The position numbers and the translations under genes were made by a program. Positions 19,120-29,197 of a stretch of 64,000 bases of DNA are shown here, piece by piece. The notes below the pieces were generated by a model, which had not been told where the DNA came from, searched no databases, and saw only the letters and a program-made list of their open reading frames with translations. Numbering within the stretch: the stretch's first letter is position 1; every line of letters starts with the position of its first letter. Source of the DNA: Flavobacterium sp. CF136. GTDB taxonomy: Bacteria; Bacteroidota; Bacteroidia; Flavobacteriales; Flavobacteriaceae. The stretch covers positions 62,001-126,000 of the forward strand of contig NZ_AKJZ01000018.1 in NCBI RefSeq assembly GCF_000282055.1. The letters are read 5' to 3'.

Positions 19120-20424
19120 ATGGAAAATGTATTCACTTACCTAAAAAACCAATTCGTATTTCAGCTTGACACTCTTTTTCAAGTCGAAAACCCAATGGAT
19201 AAACCCGTTTTAAACCAGCTCGATTCTAATGGGTTTATCAACGAATTCATTATCGAAAATAATCTGACGGAAATCGATATTCTCCTGTTGGGATTGGCTC
19301 TCATTCCTCATATGAAACCCGATTTCTTAAGCTCGGTTATTGCCGAATATTTACCCAATGGCGGCGAATTGCCAGAGTTTGGCGGCATTAAAACGAAGAA
19401 CCATCGCGGAATTTTACCAACAGGTGAAACAGCTCAGTTTTTAATTGCCGGAAATGATCTGGAGAACCGAATCTCATTCTATAATTATTTACACAATCAG
19501 TCCTTTCTTTATCAAAAAGGAATTATCAAAGTAGAATCTGTTCCAAATGGCGAACCCAAACTGAGCGGTTTATTGATTTTAGAAGACGAATACATCGAAA
19601 AATTCATTACCGGAAAAATCCTAAAACCGCAGCTTAGCAGCATTTTCCCTGCGCAATTAATCGAAACCCAATTAGACTGGGATGATTTGGTGCTCAATTC
19701 GACTACTTTAAATCATATTAAAGAGATAGAAACCTGGCTGAAATTTAACGATATCCTGCTTCACGAATGGAACATGAAAGCCAAGATAAAACCGGGTTTC
19801 AGAGTCATGTTTTACGGTGCACCGGGAACCGGGAAAACGCTTACGGCTTCCCTTCTGGGAAAATACACCAAAAGAGACGTGTACCGAATCGATTTGTCTA
19901 TGGTGATTTCAAAATATATTGGCGAAACCGAAAAAAATCTTTCTTCTCTTTTTGACAAAGCGGCTGATAAAGACTGGATTCTCTTTTTTGATGAAGCAGA
20001 TGCCGTTTTCGGAAAAAGGACCAATGTTAGGGATGCACATGATAAATATGCCAATCAGGAAGTTTCGTATTTACTGCAGCGCATCGAAAATCATCCCGGA
20101 TTGGTGATTCTGGCTTCCAATTTTAAAGCAAATATTGATACGGCTTTCACCCGAAGATTTCAATCTATAATTGAGTTTGAGGTACCTTCCTATGGTGAAC
20201 GTTTACAGCTTTGGGAAAATAACCTGCCCAAAGGAATCAGAATTGCTGAAGATGTAAATCTTAACGAGCTTTCAAAAAAATACGACATTACCGGCGCCAA
20301 TATTGTAAACATTATTCAATATGCCTGTTTGAGAACATTAGAAGACGAAAACGAAAGTATTAACCTCCATCACCTCCTTCAGGGAATTAAAAAAGAATAT
20401 GCAAAAGAAGGAAAAATGATGTAA
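19120..20424 (+). CDS. eCIS AAA+ ATPase (Afp15-like)
   Basis: 434 aa. It has an N-terminal helical domain of about 200 residues, then a classical AAA+ module: Walker A GAPGTGKT (233-240), Walker B ILFFDEADA (D291, E292), sensor-1 region VILASNFKANID, and arginine finger FTRRF. eCIS clusters carry one such ATPase, thought to help particle assembly or sheath/tube termination. It is the last gene of the block: about 280 bp without a gene follows, with no clear hairpin terminator. Confidence 0.85.
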   Translation: MENVFTYLKNQFVFQLDTLFQVENPMDKPVLNQLDSNGFINEFIIENNLTEIDILLLGLALIPHMKPDFLSSVIAEYLPNGGELPEFGGIKTKNHRGILPTGETAQFLIAGNDLENRISFYNYLHNQSFLYQKGIIKVESVPNGEPKLSGLLILEDEYIEKFITGKILKPQLSSIFPAQLIETQLDWDDLVLNSTTLNHIKEIETWLKFNDILLHEWNMKAKIKPGFRVMFYGAPGTGKTLTASLLGKYTKRDVYRIDLSMVISKYIGETEKNLSSLFDKAADKDWILFFDEADAVFGKRTNVRDAHDKYANQEVSYLLQRIENHPGLVILASNFKANIDTAFTRRFQSIIEFEVPSYGERLQLWENNLPKGIRIAEDVNLNELSKKYDITGANIVNIIQYACLRTLEDENESINLHHLLQGIKKEYAKEGKMM

Positions 20425-20629
20425 CCGAAGGTTCATAACTTTTGATTATCAAGTCAATAATGGGTATTGTGGCAAATTTCCATTTGAAGTTTAAAAAGTC
20501 ATTATTTGTGGTTAAACTTTATTTTGTTTGCATATCCAGATTTTTTTCTTCTAAATATATTCCCACTTAAAGATGGTTCCGCTGATTAAAAATAAAACAC
20601 AACTTTATCCCAATTGCAAATAAGATTTA

Positions 20630-20649
20630 TATATTTGCAACAACGTTGC
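20630..20649 (+). promoter_or_regulatory. -7 promoter box overlapped by a palindromic operator candidate
   Basis: TATATTTG at 20630-20637 fits the Bacteroidota -7 consensus TAnnTTTG. Its last base begins GCAACAACGTTGC (20637-20649), a dyad of GCAAC/GTTGC around a 3-bp centre. A dimeric repressor here would cover the transcription start of the following metal-type operon. This is the only notable signal in the 281-bp gap after the eCIS block. Confidence 0.5.
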
Positions 20650-20705
20650 GTTAGATTGAATTATAAAAATCAATCTTTTTTCACACAACAGCTTCTAAGT
20701 CAGGA

Positions 20706-21056
20706 ATGAAAAAGAAATTTTTAATAATTAATCTTTTAATGTCTTTTACCGTATTGTTCGCAATGCTGTTTCAGACGATACATTCTTACGAGCATATTTA
20801 TAAGCAAATAACCGAAAAACATTGCGATCATAAATATGTAACCAACCAAAAACAAATAACGCACAGCCATTCTGTAGAAAACAACTGTTCTGTTTGTCAT
20901 TTTGCATTTAGTTCGTTTGTTCCAAATTCTTTTCAGACTTTATCTTTTCATAAAGTCAGCGTTGAAAATTCACGTGTATTCTTTTACACAAAAGCTGTTT
21001 CAACCTTCTTTAAAGGCAGTCTTTTTGCTCTCAGAGCTCCCCCATTATCCGTTTAG
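20706..21056 (+). CDS. small exported His/Cys-rich protein, possible metal binder
   Basis: 116 aa. The first 25 residues are a hydrophobic signal or anchor (FLIINLLMSFTVLFAMLFQ). The mature part is rich in His and Cys: HSYEHIYKQ, EKHCDHKY, THSHS, NNCSVCHFAF. The CxxCH and paired His residues suggest binding of a transition metal in the periplasm. It heads a co-directional set with an ABC ATPase, a TonB-dependent receptor and ABC permeases. No named family is certain; a DUF2946-like relationship is possible. The 270 bp to the next gene hold no other feature I can support. Confidence 0.6.
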   Translation: MKKKFLIINLLMSFTVLFAMLFQTIHSYEHIYKQITEKHCDHKYVTNQKQITHSHSVENNCSVCHFAFSSFVPNSFQTLSFHKVSVENSRVFFYTKAVSTFFKGSLFALRAPPLSV

Positions 21057-21326
21057 TTTACTGCATTTATTCTTCAAATATTGAAATTATCTTTTGCCAA
21101 TTATTTAGGTGAGAGACAATCATTTATTATTTTTTAGTTGAATTTTAGTTGTTTGAAAGTTCAAAAAAACATGTCTATTTTCAAAATTTGAAATAATCAT
21201 TTCTCTACAAAACCTGTAGTAAACTAATCCCTTTTATACTCAAAATAAAGAACATAAATCTGGCTTATTACGCAAAGTAATGGCAAGGATTTTCTATTTA
21301 TATTTTTAAAATAAAATCAATAAATT

Positions 21327-22022
21327 ATGCTTATAGCTGAAAATCTGACCAAAAAATACGGCAATCATACCGCTTTGAACAAACTGAACCTAACCATTAA
21401 TAAAGGAGAAATTTTCGCCCTTTTGGGTCAGAACGGTGCGGGAAAAACGACTACAATCAATCTGTTTTTAGGTTTTATTCAACCAACCAACGGTACTTTA
21501 AAAATAAACGACATTTCGGTTACAGAAAAGGCACAGGAAACCAAGAAACATGTGGCCTATATTCCCGAAACCGTAATGTTATACCCAAATCTTACGGGTA
21601 TTGAAAACCTGAAATTCTTTTCATCCCTGGCAGGATTCAAATATTCGACAGGAGAATTAACCTATTTTCTAATCAAAGCAGGTTTACAAATTACGGCACA
21701 CGATCAGGATCTTGGTGGTTACTCAAAAGGAATGCGTCAAAAAGTGGGAATTGCGATTGCGATTGCCAAAAAAGCTAAAGTCTTATTGTTAGACGAACCA
21801 ACAAGCGGCCTGGATCCTAAGGCTTCAAATGAGTTCTCTCAAATCTTAAAAGAGCTTTCGGCAGACGGAACGGCAATATTAATGGCAACACATGATATTT
21901 TCAGGGCCAGGGAAGTCGCCACACATATCGGAATCATGAAACGGGGAAACCTGGTTACCATTATTAAAGCGGATAAAATTTCGGCTAACGAATTAGAAAA
22001 CTTGTATTTACAAACTGTATAA
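21327..22022 (+). CDS. ABC transporter ATP-binding protein
   Basis: 231 aa, single nucleotide-binding domain. Walker A is GQNGAGKTT (about 34-42), the signature is YSKGMRQK (about 131-138), Walker B is VLLLDEPTSGLD, and the H-loop is ATHD. The MATHDIFRAREVATHIGIMKRG ending is usual for ABC-2 exporters and NosF-type ATPases. It probably energises the two permeases at 24515 and 25965, with the receptor gene between them in the same transcript. The substrate is unknown; metal or siderophore handling is inferred from the neighbours. Confidence 0.85.
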   Translation: MLIAENLTKKYGNHTALNKLNLTINKGEIFALLGQNGAGKTTTINLFLGFIQPTNGTLKINDISVTEKAQETKKHVAYIPETVMLYPNLTGIENLKFFSSLAGFKYSTGELTYFLIKAGLQITAHDQDLGGYSKGMRQKVGIAIAIAKKAKVLLLDEPTSGLDPKASNEFSQILKELSADGTAILMATHDIFRAREVATHIGIMKRGNLVTIIKADKISANELENLYLQTV

Positions 22023-22052
22023 AAAGGAAACAGAGATTTCCATCAACAAAAA

Positions 22053-24506
22053 ATGAAACAATTATTTTCCTTATTATTTTTAATAATCGGCCTGCATTAT
22101 GCAAATTCCCAAACAATTAGCGGAAGAATCATAGATACTAATACGAAAGAAGGTATCGGCGGAGCAAACATAAGACTACTTAATTCGGGCAAAGAAACAA
22201 CCACAAATCAAGAGGGAAATTTTAGTCTGGAAGGCAACGGAATGCTTCAGATAACCATTACAGGTTACAAAACACGACAAATTAATTCATCTGCAGAGTT
22301 TCTTACTATCGAGATGGAAAACAACCTGAATGAATTGCAAACCGTTGAAATTGTGGGTCGTTCCACAAAAAAATACAACAGCGATTATTCTTTTGCAGCA
22401 ACCAAAATTGCGGCACTCAATAAAGATATCCCGCAATCTATTTCGACTGTAACCAAAGAGTTAATTGCCGACAAAGGTGCTTTTTATCTTGCCGACGCAG
22501 TAAAAATGGCCAGCGGCGTTATTCCGGCGAGTTATTACAATCAATATACGATCCGTGGAATTAGTCAGAATGAAGAAGGTCAGATTATAAACGGAATGAG
22601 AACCCGTCAATATTATTTCCTTCAGCCTCTGACAAGTAATATTGAACGTGTAGAAGTAATTAAAGGACCTTCGAGTGCCACTTTTTCTTCTGTAGATCCC
22701 GGAGGAAGTATCAATTTGGTTACCAAAAAACCTTTGGCTGTTGACAGGAAAGAAGTGAGTATGTCTGTTGGAAGTTTTAGTACTTTACGCGGAACTTTAG
22801 ATTTTACCGGACCTTTAAACGAGTCAAAAACACTTTTATATCGTGTAAACGGAGCCTATCAGGAAGCAAAATCGTTCCGTGATTTAGTCAATAACAAATC
22901 CTTTTTAATCTCCCCTTCTTTCAGTTATGTCCCAAATGAAAAAACAGCTATCAATACCGAATTAATATTGAGTAACATGACCGGAATTCTGGATCGGGGT
23001 CAGCCAATTTTCGGTGCTGTTGCAGGCGCTACCAATTTAAACAAAACTCCAATCAGTTTAAATTTAGGTGCCTCAGGTGATTTTTTCAAATCAAAAGAAA
23101 TGATATTAACGACAAACTTTGCTCATAAATTCACTTCTAAAATTGGTTTCAATGCTGCTTATATGAAGCAAACCTGGACAGAAGATCTTCAGGAGCATAG
23201 AACCACAAATAGTTTTGCCGTTGATATAAACAATCAGCCGGTAGCAAGTTTGGCAATGATGCAATTTGTGCAGCGTCAGCAATATTGGGACATTGACAAT
23301 CTAAGTACCTATTTTAATTTTGATTTTAAGACCGGAAAACTCAATCATAAATTATTGACCGGATATGATTTAAGCAGTTGGAATAAAAACAAAGGCGGGG
23401 CACAAAATGCGGCAAGAGGTTATTTATTAAAAGACGGAACTGTAGCCAGTTCTTTTGTTTTGGCAAATGCTGATAAATATCAAACCACAACTGTTAATGG
23501 AGTTGTTTTACCAAAACCTAATGTAAACTTTTTTGATTTAAACAATCCATCTTATGCGATGAGACGTCCGGAAGATTATATACTGAATGTCCGAACGGCG
23601 TTGCCTTCGGCCCTGACAACTACAAATGCAATATATATTCAGGATCAGATACAGTGGGAGAAATTTACTTTTCTATTAGGTTTAAGAAACGAATGGTTTG
23701 AAGATATTACCAATTACAAAACCAACAATGAATTGACGGTAAAAAAATCGGCTTTACTGCCTCGGGTTGGTGTGACTTATGCGATTAATAATGCTATTAA
23801 TGTTTACTCAACTTATCTCGAAGGGTATCAGCCACAATCGAATACTGTTACATTAATGCCGCAAACCGGAAGTTTACCTGCGGGAAGCCAGTTTGATCCC
23901 CTGAAGAGTGATTTGAAAGAATTTGGATTGAAAGCTGCTTTCTTTGACAATACAATGAGTTTTAATGCTGCTGTTTACGAAATCAATCAACGCAATATTT
24001 TGATGAATGCAAACGATTCTGTAAATCCGGATTTATTAGTAACCAGAGGCGGTGAAAGAAGCCGTGGTTTCGAATGTGATTTGGCCGGTTATATTACGCA
24101 TGACTGGCAAATAAATGCTTCTTACAGTTATATTGATGCTAAAATAACCAATGACAGCAATGCTTCTTTAATTGGTGCCAGAAAACAGAACACGCCAAAA
24201 AACAGCGCCAATTTATGGACACGTTACAATTTTGCTTCTGATTCGGTTCTGGAAGATTTCGGAATTGGTTTCGGAATGCAATATCAAAGCAGCAAAGTGC
24301 CTTGGTTTACACGGGATTTTACACTTCCTGATTTCACTGTTTTTGACGCTGCTTTATATTACAAACCTAACAAAAGTAATATGCAAATTGCCCTGAATGC
24401 GGGAAATTTATTGAACAAAACCTATTGGCTGGGCGCTCAGAATTATTTGAGATTATTTCCAGGAGCGCCAAGAAATTTCAACCTTACCGTAACCTATAAA
24501 TTTTAA
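22053..24506 (+). CDS. TonB-dependent siderophore-type receptor
   Basis: 817 aa outer-membrane receptor. The signal peptide ends near HYANSQ. A carboxypeptidase-regulatory-like beta domain (about 20-95) opens with TISGRIIDTNTKEGIGGANI. The plug (about 115-230) has DIPQSISTVTKE, YTIRGISQNEEG and VEVIKGPSSATFSSVDPGGSINLVTKKP, the pattern of the siderophore-receptor subfamily. A 22-strand-type barrel closes with NLTVTYKF, ending in the C-terminal aromatic residue recognised by BAM. It lies 30 bp after the ABC ATPase gene and 8 bp before a permease gene, so receptor and exporter-type ABC genes share one transcript. Confidence 0.88.
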   Translation: MKQLFSLLFLIIGLHYANSQTISGRIIDTNTKEGIGGANIRLLNSGKETTTNQEGNFSLEGNGMLQITITGYKTRQINSSAEFLTIEMENNLNELQTVEIVGRSTKKYNSDYSFAATKIAALNKDIPQSISTVTKELIADKGAFYLADAVKMASGVIPASYYNQYTIRGISQNEEGQIINGMRTRQYYFLQPLTSNIERVEVIKGPSSATFSSVDPGGSINLVTKKPLAVDRKEVSMSVGSFSTLRGTLDFTGPLNESKTLLYRVNGAYQEAKSFRDLVNNKSFLISPSFSYVPNEKTAINTELILSNMTGILDRGQPIFGAVAGATNLNKTPISLNLGASGDFFKSKEMILTTNFAHKFTSKIGFNAAYMKQTWTEDLQEHRTTNSFAVDINNQPVASLAMMQFVQRQQYWDIDNLSTYFNFDFKTGKLNHKLLTGYDLSSWNKNKGGAQNAARGYLLKDGTVASSFVLANADKYQTTTVNGVVLPKPNVNFFDLNNPSYAMRRPEDYILNVRTALPSALTTTNAIYIQDQIQWEKFTFLLGLRNEWFEDITNYKTNNELTVKKSALLPRVGVTYAINNAINVYSTYLEGYQPQSNTVTLMPQTGSLPAGSQFDPLKSDLKEFGLKAAFFDNTMSFNAAVYEINQRNILMNANDSVNPDLLVTRGGERSRGFECDLAGYITHDWQINASYSYIDAKITNDSNASLIGARKQNTPKNSANLWTRYNFASDSVLEDFGIGFGMQYQSSKVPWFTRDFTLPDFTVFDAALYYKPNKSNMQIALNAGNLLNKTYWLGAQNYLRLFPGAPRNFNLTVTYKF

Positions 24507-24514
24507 TCTGTATC

Positions 24515-25963
24515 ATGTCATTACGCGTAGAAATTTTAATAGCCAGACATTTTAAAAAATCCGTTTTCAAAAATTCGGCTGTATTTATAATCTCCATTTT
24601 TATTAGTGTTTTATTGTTGTATGCTGTTTTTTCGGGTTGGAAAAATTATACCCGTCAAAATGAAACAAGCGAAAAATACCAACACGAATCGAGAAAAGAC
24701 TGGCTGAATAATCCGGACAAAAATCCGCATAGGATGGCACATTACGGAAACTTTGCTTTTAGGAAAAGCACTTCGCTAAGTGCTTTTGAATTTGGAATGG
24801 AACCATTTTTTGGAAACGCAATATTTCTGGAAGCACACAAACAAAATACCGCCAATTTCTCTGAAGCAGGATTCTCAAACAGCATACTGCGTTTTGGAGA
24901 AATCAGCGTTGCGATGGTTTTGCAGATTTTATTGCCTTTATTGATCTTCTTCTTAGGATTTAATGCGGTCGCAGCCGAAAGAGAAAACGGAACATTAAAA
25001 CTGCTTTTGAGTCAGGGAATCAGCAGCAAACAACTTTTGGTTGGCAAAATATTGGGCGTAGCTTCTGTAATCATGCTTCTTTTTATTCCGACGATACTAG
25101 TCTTGGTTTTGGTCTGGCTGATGCTTCAGGATTTTAGCATTTCAGTTGATGAAACCCTGAAAATGCTTTTATTTATAGCATTTCATTTTATTTATTTAAT
25201 ATTTTTTTTCGTTATCGCCGTTTTGGTTTCCGGTTCAGGCAAAACTTCAAAAAAAGCTTTGATTTCCCTTATCGGAATTTGGCTTGTATTTGTGATCATT
25301 CTTCCAAGAATTACGCAGGCAATTGGTGCGTATTTGTATGAAGCTCCATCGAAAATTCAATTCAACAGCGATATCGAAAAAGATATTCTCAAACAGGGAG
25401 ACAGTCATAATCCGAATGATCTGCATTATAAAGCGATTAAAGATTCTTTACTGACGGTTTTCAAAGTTGATTCTGTTGAGAAACTTCCTTTCAATTATTC
25501 GGGTTTTATCATGACCGAAGGCGAAAAAATCAGCTCTGAAATTTACAATAAACATTTAGAAGAGCTTTTGAAAATTTACGAGAAACAAAACAGTTTTTCT
25601 AAAACAGTATCATTTTTCAATCCCTATATCGCTATTAAAAATTTATCGATGGGATTATCAAATACCGATTATGATTCTTATATCGATTTTCAAAAACAAG
25701 CAGAAGCTTATCGTTATAATATGGCTCAAAAAATGAACGGTTTGCAGATCAAATACATCAGTAATAAAAAGCCCGCGCCAACAGACAAACCACTCACGAT
25801 TAACAAGGAACATTGGGCAGATATAAAAGAATTTCATTATGAACCAAAAGGCGTCCGGGATGTTTTAAAAAACGAAATCATCTCTGTTATTTCAATTATT
25901 CTCTGGATTATCCTGTTGTTTATTTTGATCCGAATTGCAGCTAAAAACCTTAAAGCCATTTAA
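24515..25963 (+). CDS. ABC-2/DUF3526-type permease
   Basis: 482 aa. It has an N-terminal transmembrane helix (SAVFIISIFISVLLLYAVF), a long extracytoplasmic loop, then a cluster of hydrophobic helices (about 130-270) with the ABC-2 coupling segment AAERENGTLKLLLSQGISSKQLLVGKILG. A second large soluble loop and a final helix (ISVISIILWIILLFILIRIA) complete it. This topology fits the DUF3526 group of ABC-2 permeases, distantly like NosY/GldF. It is the first of two such permeases served by the ATPase at 21327. Confidence 0.72.
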   Translation: MSLRVEILIARHFKKSVFKNSAVFIISIFISVLLLYAVFSGWKNYTRQNETSEKYQHESRKDWLNNPDKNPHRMAHYGNFAFRKSTSLSAFEFGMEPFFGNAIFLEAHKQNTANFSEAGFSNSILRFGEISVAMVLQILLPLLIFFLGFNAVAAERENGTLKLLLSQGISSKQLLVGKILGVASVIMLLFIPTILVLVLVWLMLQDFSISVDETLKMLLFIAFHFIYLIFFFVIAVLVSGSGKTSKKALISLIGIWLVFVIILPRITQAIGAYLYEAPSKIQFNSDIEKDILKQGDSHNPNDLHYKAIKDSLLTVFKVDSVEKLPFNYSGFIMTEGEKISSEIYNKHLEELLKIYEKQNSFSKTVSFFNPYIAIKNLSMGLSNTDYDSYIDFQKQAEAYRYNMAQKMNGLQIKYISNKKPAPTDKPLTINKEHWADIKEFHYEPKGVRDVLKNEIISVISIILWIILLFILIRIAAKNLKAI

Positions 25964-25964
25964 T

Positions 25965-27317
25965 ATGTTAGCATTATTATTTAAAAACTTCATCCGGTCG
26001 AAGGGAACAAAAGCCGGCTTGATTTTCCTTTTGCTTATTGGATTCATCAGTCTTTTGATCGGACAGCAATTTCAAAGAAACCAACACAAGAATATAACCG
26101 AAGCCGCACTTTATCAGAAAGAGCATATTGCCCGAAATGCAGCTTTCCATAAAGATGAAATTGGGCTCCTGCTCTATTATATCAAATTTTCTTTAGTCAA
26201 TAAAACCTTTCCGATCAACAGTTTGGCAATTGGTCAGCGCGATGTAAATCCGTCAATTCAGAGCGTTACCATTCGTGGTTTAGAAGCGCAGAAATATGAT
26301 GCTGAACTCAATAATCCGAATAATCTTTTATCAGGGAATTTAGATTTTAGTTTTGTGTTGATTTATCTTTATCCGCTTTTAATTATTGCTTTTAGTTATA
26401 ATATTATTTCAGAAGAAAAGGAAAGCGGAACCTGGAAAATTGTGGCAACTCAAAGCCAAAACATTTTTTTATATATTCTGAAATTATTTTATATCAGGAT
26501 TCTGAGTTTGATCATACTTCTTACAATTGTACTTTTTATGGCGGCTTTATTTTTGAATATTCCGCTGGATAAGTCCTTCTTATCTTTTTATATACTTTGT
26601 ATTTTGTATATTCTTTTTTGGTTTGCGGTTTGTTTCTATATCGTTTCGCTGCAAAAGAGTTCTAATTTCAATGCTGTTATTTTATTAACGATCTGGTTGT
26701 TTATGATTATCATTTTACCGGCAATAATCAATACTTATATTGTCAATAAGTACCCGGTTCCCGAAGCTTTGGAATTAACACTGAAACAAAGAAATGCCTA
26801 TCACGAAAAATGGGATATGGACAAAAAGATTACGATGGATAAATTCTATAAACATTATCCACAATTTAAAAGTTATGCATTACCGGAGGCAGAATTCAAC
26901 TGGCTTTGGTATTATGCCATGCAACAAGCGGGCGACGATGATTCTGCAGAACAATCAGGAGAATTGGAAACAAAACTGGAACAGTGTAATAAAACCAGTC
27001 AGTTGATCGCGTTATTCATTCCAACTTTGCATACTCAGATGCAATTAAATGAAATTGCAAAATCTGATTTAGGAAACCAGCTTTTGTTTTTAAAAGAAAC
27101 CAAACAATTACATGAAAAGCTACGATTGTATTTTTATCCAAAAATCTTTAATAATACCGCGGTAAATCAGGTAAAATGGGATCAATTCAAAGTTAAAACT
27201 TTTGAAGATTCGTCAGATACAAATCTTTCGAAAGTATTTTTACCATTATTGATTTTCAATTTATTGCTCATTATTTTTGGCTGGATAAATTTTAGTAAAA
27301 ACCAACAAATTATTTAA
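25965..27317 (+). CDS. second ABC-2/DUF3526-type permease
   Basis: 450 aa from ATG 25965; an upstream in-frame alternative start would overlap the previous gene by 29 bp and is less likely because this ATG lies 1 bp after the previous stop. An N-terminal helix (AGLIFLLLIGFISLLIG) is followed by the coupling segment SEEKESGTWKIVATQSQNIFLYILK, five more helices and a C-terminal one (LPLLIFNLLLIIFGWINF). It is similar in plan to the preceding permease, so the two probably form a heterodimer. Last gene of the operon. Confidence 0.7.
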   Translation: MLALLFKNFIRSKGTKAGLIFLLLIGFISLLIGQQFQRNQHKNITEAALYQKEHIARNAAFHKDEIGLLLYYIKFSLVNKTFPINSLAIGQRDVNPSIQSVTIRGLEAQKYDAELNNPNNLLSGNLDFSFVLIYLYPLLIIAFSYNIISEEKESGTWKIVATQSQNIFLYILKLFYIRILSLIILLTIVLFMAALFLNIPLDKSFLSFYILCILYILFWFAVCFYIVSLQKSSNFNAVILLTIWLFMIIILPAIINTYIVNKYPVPEALELTLKQRNAYHEKWDMDKKITMDKFYKHYPQFKSYALPEAEFNWLWYYAMQQAGDDDSAEQSGELETKLEQCNKTSQLIALFIPTLHTQMQLNEIAKSDLGNQLLFLKETKQLHEKLRLYFYPKIFNNTAVNQVKWDQFKVKTFEDSSDTNLSKVFLPLLIFNLLLIIFGWINFSKNQQII

Positions 27318-27428
27318 TTTCTTCAGTAAAGTGCATAAAACCATTATAAAAAAGGCTCCAATTACTAAATTCAGAACAAAGAATGAATGATTCATAACAT
27401 TTTTAGTTTAGAGATTCTATGAAACCCC

Positions 27429-27436
27429 TATATTTG
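27429..27436 (+). promoter_or_regulatory. predicted -7 box (TATATTTG) for the kinase/regulator operon
   Basis: TATATTTG fits TAnnTTTG and lies 57 bp before the GTG start at 27494. I see no convincing TTG -33 element at the right distance. Confidence 0.4.
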
Positions 27437-27493
27437 AATTTCAAGGCCAACAATATACTTATAAATTAAATATGGATCCTATCTTGTTAAACC

Positions 27494-29197
27494 GTGAGAA
27501 TTTATTTTAGTTTTTTTCTGATTTTTATACAGTTTTTTTGTTTCGGTCAAAATTCTTTTCAATCATTGAAGCAGGATCTTGAGCATAAAATAGCATATTC
27601 TGATTTCAAAAAGGCCTTAGCTATCATCAACAAAAACAGAGAGGGTTATGATGATGCGGAAAAAAACGATTTGGATGTCATGAAAATGAAAATTCTAACT
27701 GAGTTTGGTCTTTATGATGAAGCTTTTAAACTTTCTCAAAATCTTATTATCAATTCTCAAATTACAGAGGAGCAAAAACTGAAAATCCATGTAGAAAGGG
27801 CCCTTATTTTTGAAATTAATGATAATGATAAATCCTGTTTACTAGAATTAGAGAAAGCCGAAGCAATACTTTTTAAACACCCCGAATTCAAATTTAAAAA
27901 TTACACCAATTTTCTTATCCGAAAATCTTCCTATTACAGAGTGAATGGTTTTTCAAAAAAAGCATATGAGCTGGCACTTCTGGCGAAAAAATATGCGGAG
28001 TCTGTAAACGATAAAGTTAATATGCCTGTTGTAGAACTTATCTTAGGGCTTGGAAACAGAAAAATAAATCCGGAGAGAGAATTACTGCATTACCATCGCG
28101 CACTCTATCTGTACAAGAAACTGAATCATTATGAAGCAATTGTTTCGATGTACGACAATTTGAGCTATTTTTATTTTTCCAGAAATGATTATAATATGGC
28201 TAATGTTTATGCAGATTCTGCTATTGCTATTTCATCGAAATCAAATGTTTTGAATTATAAAGCCGATGTTTTTCAGATGAAAAGCAATATTTTGGAAAAA
28301 CAAAACAAAGTGGATTCCGCATTGTATTATTATAAAATTGCTTCAGAATTATACAGAAAATACAATGGCGAACAACGGGATCTTAAAGTTAAAGAGCTTG
28401 AGACAGAATATAATTTTGAGAAAGAAAAAGCTGAAAAACAATTGCTTAAAAGAGATATTGAAAGTACCAGAATATTGAACGTAACACTTTCTGTTTCGAT
28501 TCTTATTTTAGCTTTTTTTATCTGGCAGGTTAAGAAAAATAAAAGAAAAATTGAAATCCAAAAACAAAAAATTTCTGAAAACAATATTGCCCTAAAAGCC
28601 AATCTGGAAGAGAAACAATTTCTTGTTCAGGAATTGAATCATCGTGTTAAAAATAATCTGGCCGTAATTTTAACTTTGATTGATTTTCAAAAAGATCAGG
28701 AAAAAAATAAAGATTACAAAAACAGATTTGACGATCTCTATCAGCGTATTAAAACAATAACCATTGCGCACGAGCTTTATTCCTATAGTGTGAATCATAA
28801 TGATAATGCTTTAGTTGAGGCTCAGAATTATATAAATAAAATCTTTGAAACCCATCAAAACAGCACCATAAGAGCGTTCAGGTATGCAAATGATATTGAA
28901 GTAACTTATTTTAATGTAGATAAAGCATTATCACTTGGATTACTTGTAAATGAATTGATTACAAATTCTATAAAGCATGCCAAATCAGGAAATGAGCAGC
29001 TTGTTTTGCATCTTGAACTTAGGAAAACAACTAAAAATGAAGTTGAAGTAAATTATTCTGATAACGGAACGGTTTTCAGTTTTGAGAAGAATAATGACTC
29101 TCTGGGTCTTTTGATTATTGAAGGAATGGTTAAACAATTAAAAGGAAATCATACAAGAGAAAAGGCAAACTACAAAATAGTATTTCCAAATGACTGA
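27494..29197 (+). CDS. TPR-containing sensor histidine kinase (HisKA_2 type)
   Basis: 567 aa from a GTG start; no usable in-frame ATG precedes the signal peptide FSFFLIFIQFFCFGQ. The periplasmic part (about 25-330) is helical, TPR-like. A membrane helix near 335-352 (ILNVTLSVSILILAFFIW) leads to a coiled coil. The HisKA_2 box is VQELNHRVKNNLAVIL with phospho-acceptor H383. The ATPase domain has LGLLVNELITNSIKHA (N box) and DNGTVF. It overlaps the response-regulator gene by 8 bp, so the two form a dedicated pair. HisKA_2 kinases are often paired with LytTR-type regulators in Bacteroidota. The signal sensed is unknown. Confidence 0.82.
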   Translation: MRIYFSFFLIFIQFFCFGQNSFQSLKQDLEHKIAYSDFKKALAIINKNREGYDDAEKNDLDVMKMKILTEFGLYDEAFKLSQNLIINSQITEEQKLKIHVERALIFEINDNDKSCLLELEKAEAILFKHPEFKFKNYTNFLIRKSSYYRVNGFSKKAYELALLAKKYAESVNDKVNMPVVELILGLGNRKINPERELLHYHRALYLYKKLNHYEAIVSMYDNLSYFYFSRNDYNMANVYADSAIAISSKSNVLNYKADVFQMKSNILEKQNKVDSALYYYKIASELYRKYNGEQRDLKVKELETEYNFEKEKAEKQLLKRDIESTRILNVTLSVSILILAFFIWQVKKNKRKIEIQKQKISENNIALKANLEEKQFLVQELNHRVKNNLAVILTLIDFQKDQEKNKDYKNRFDDLYQRIKTITIAHELYSYSVNHNDNALVEAQNYINKIFETHQNSTIRAFRYANDIEVTYFNVDKALSLGLLVNELITNSIKHAKSGNEQLVLHLELRKTTKNEVEVNYSDNGTVFSFEKNNDSLGLLIIEGMVKQLKGNHTREKANYKIVFPND

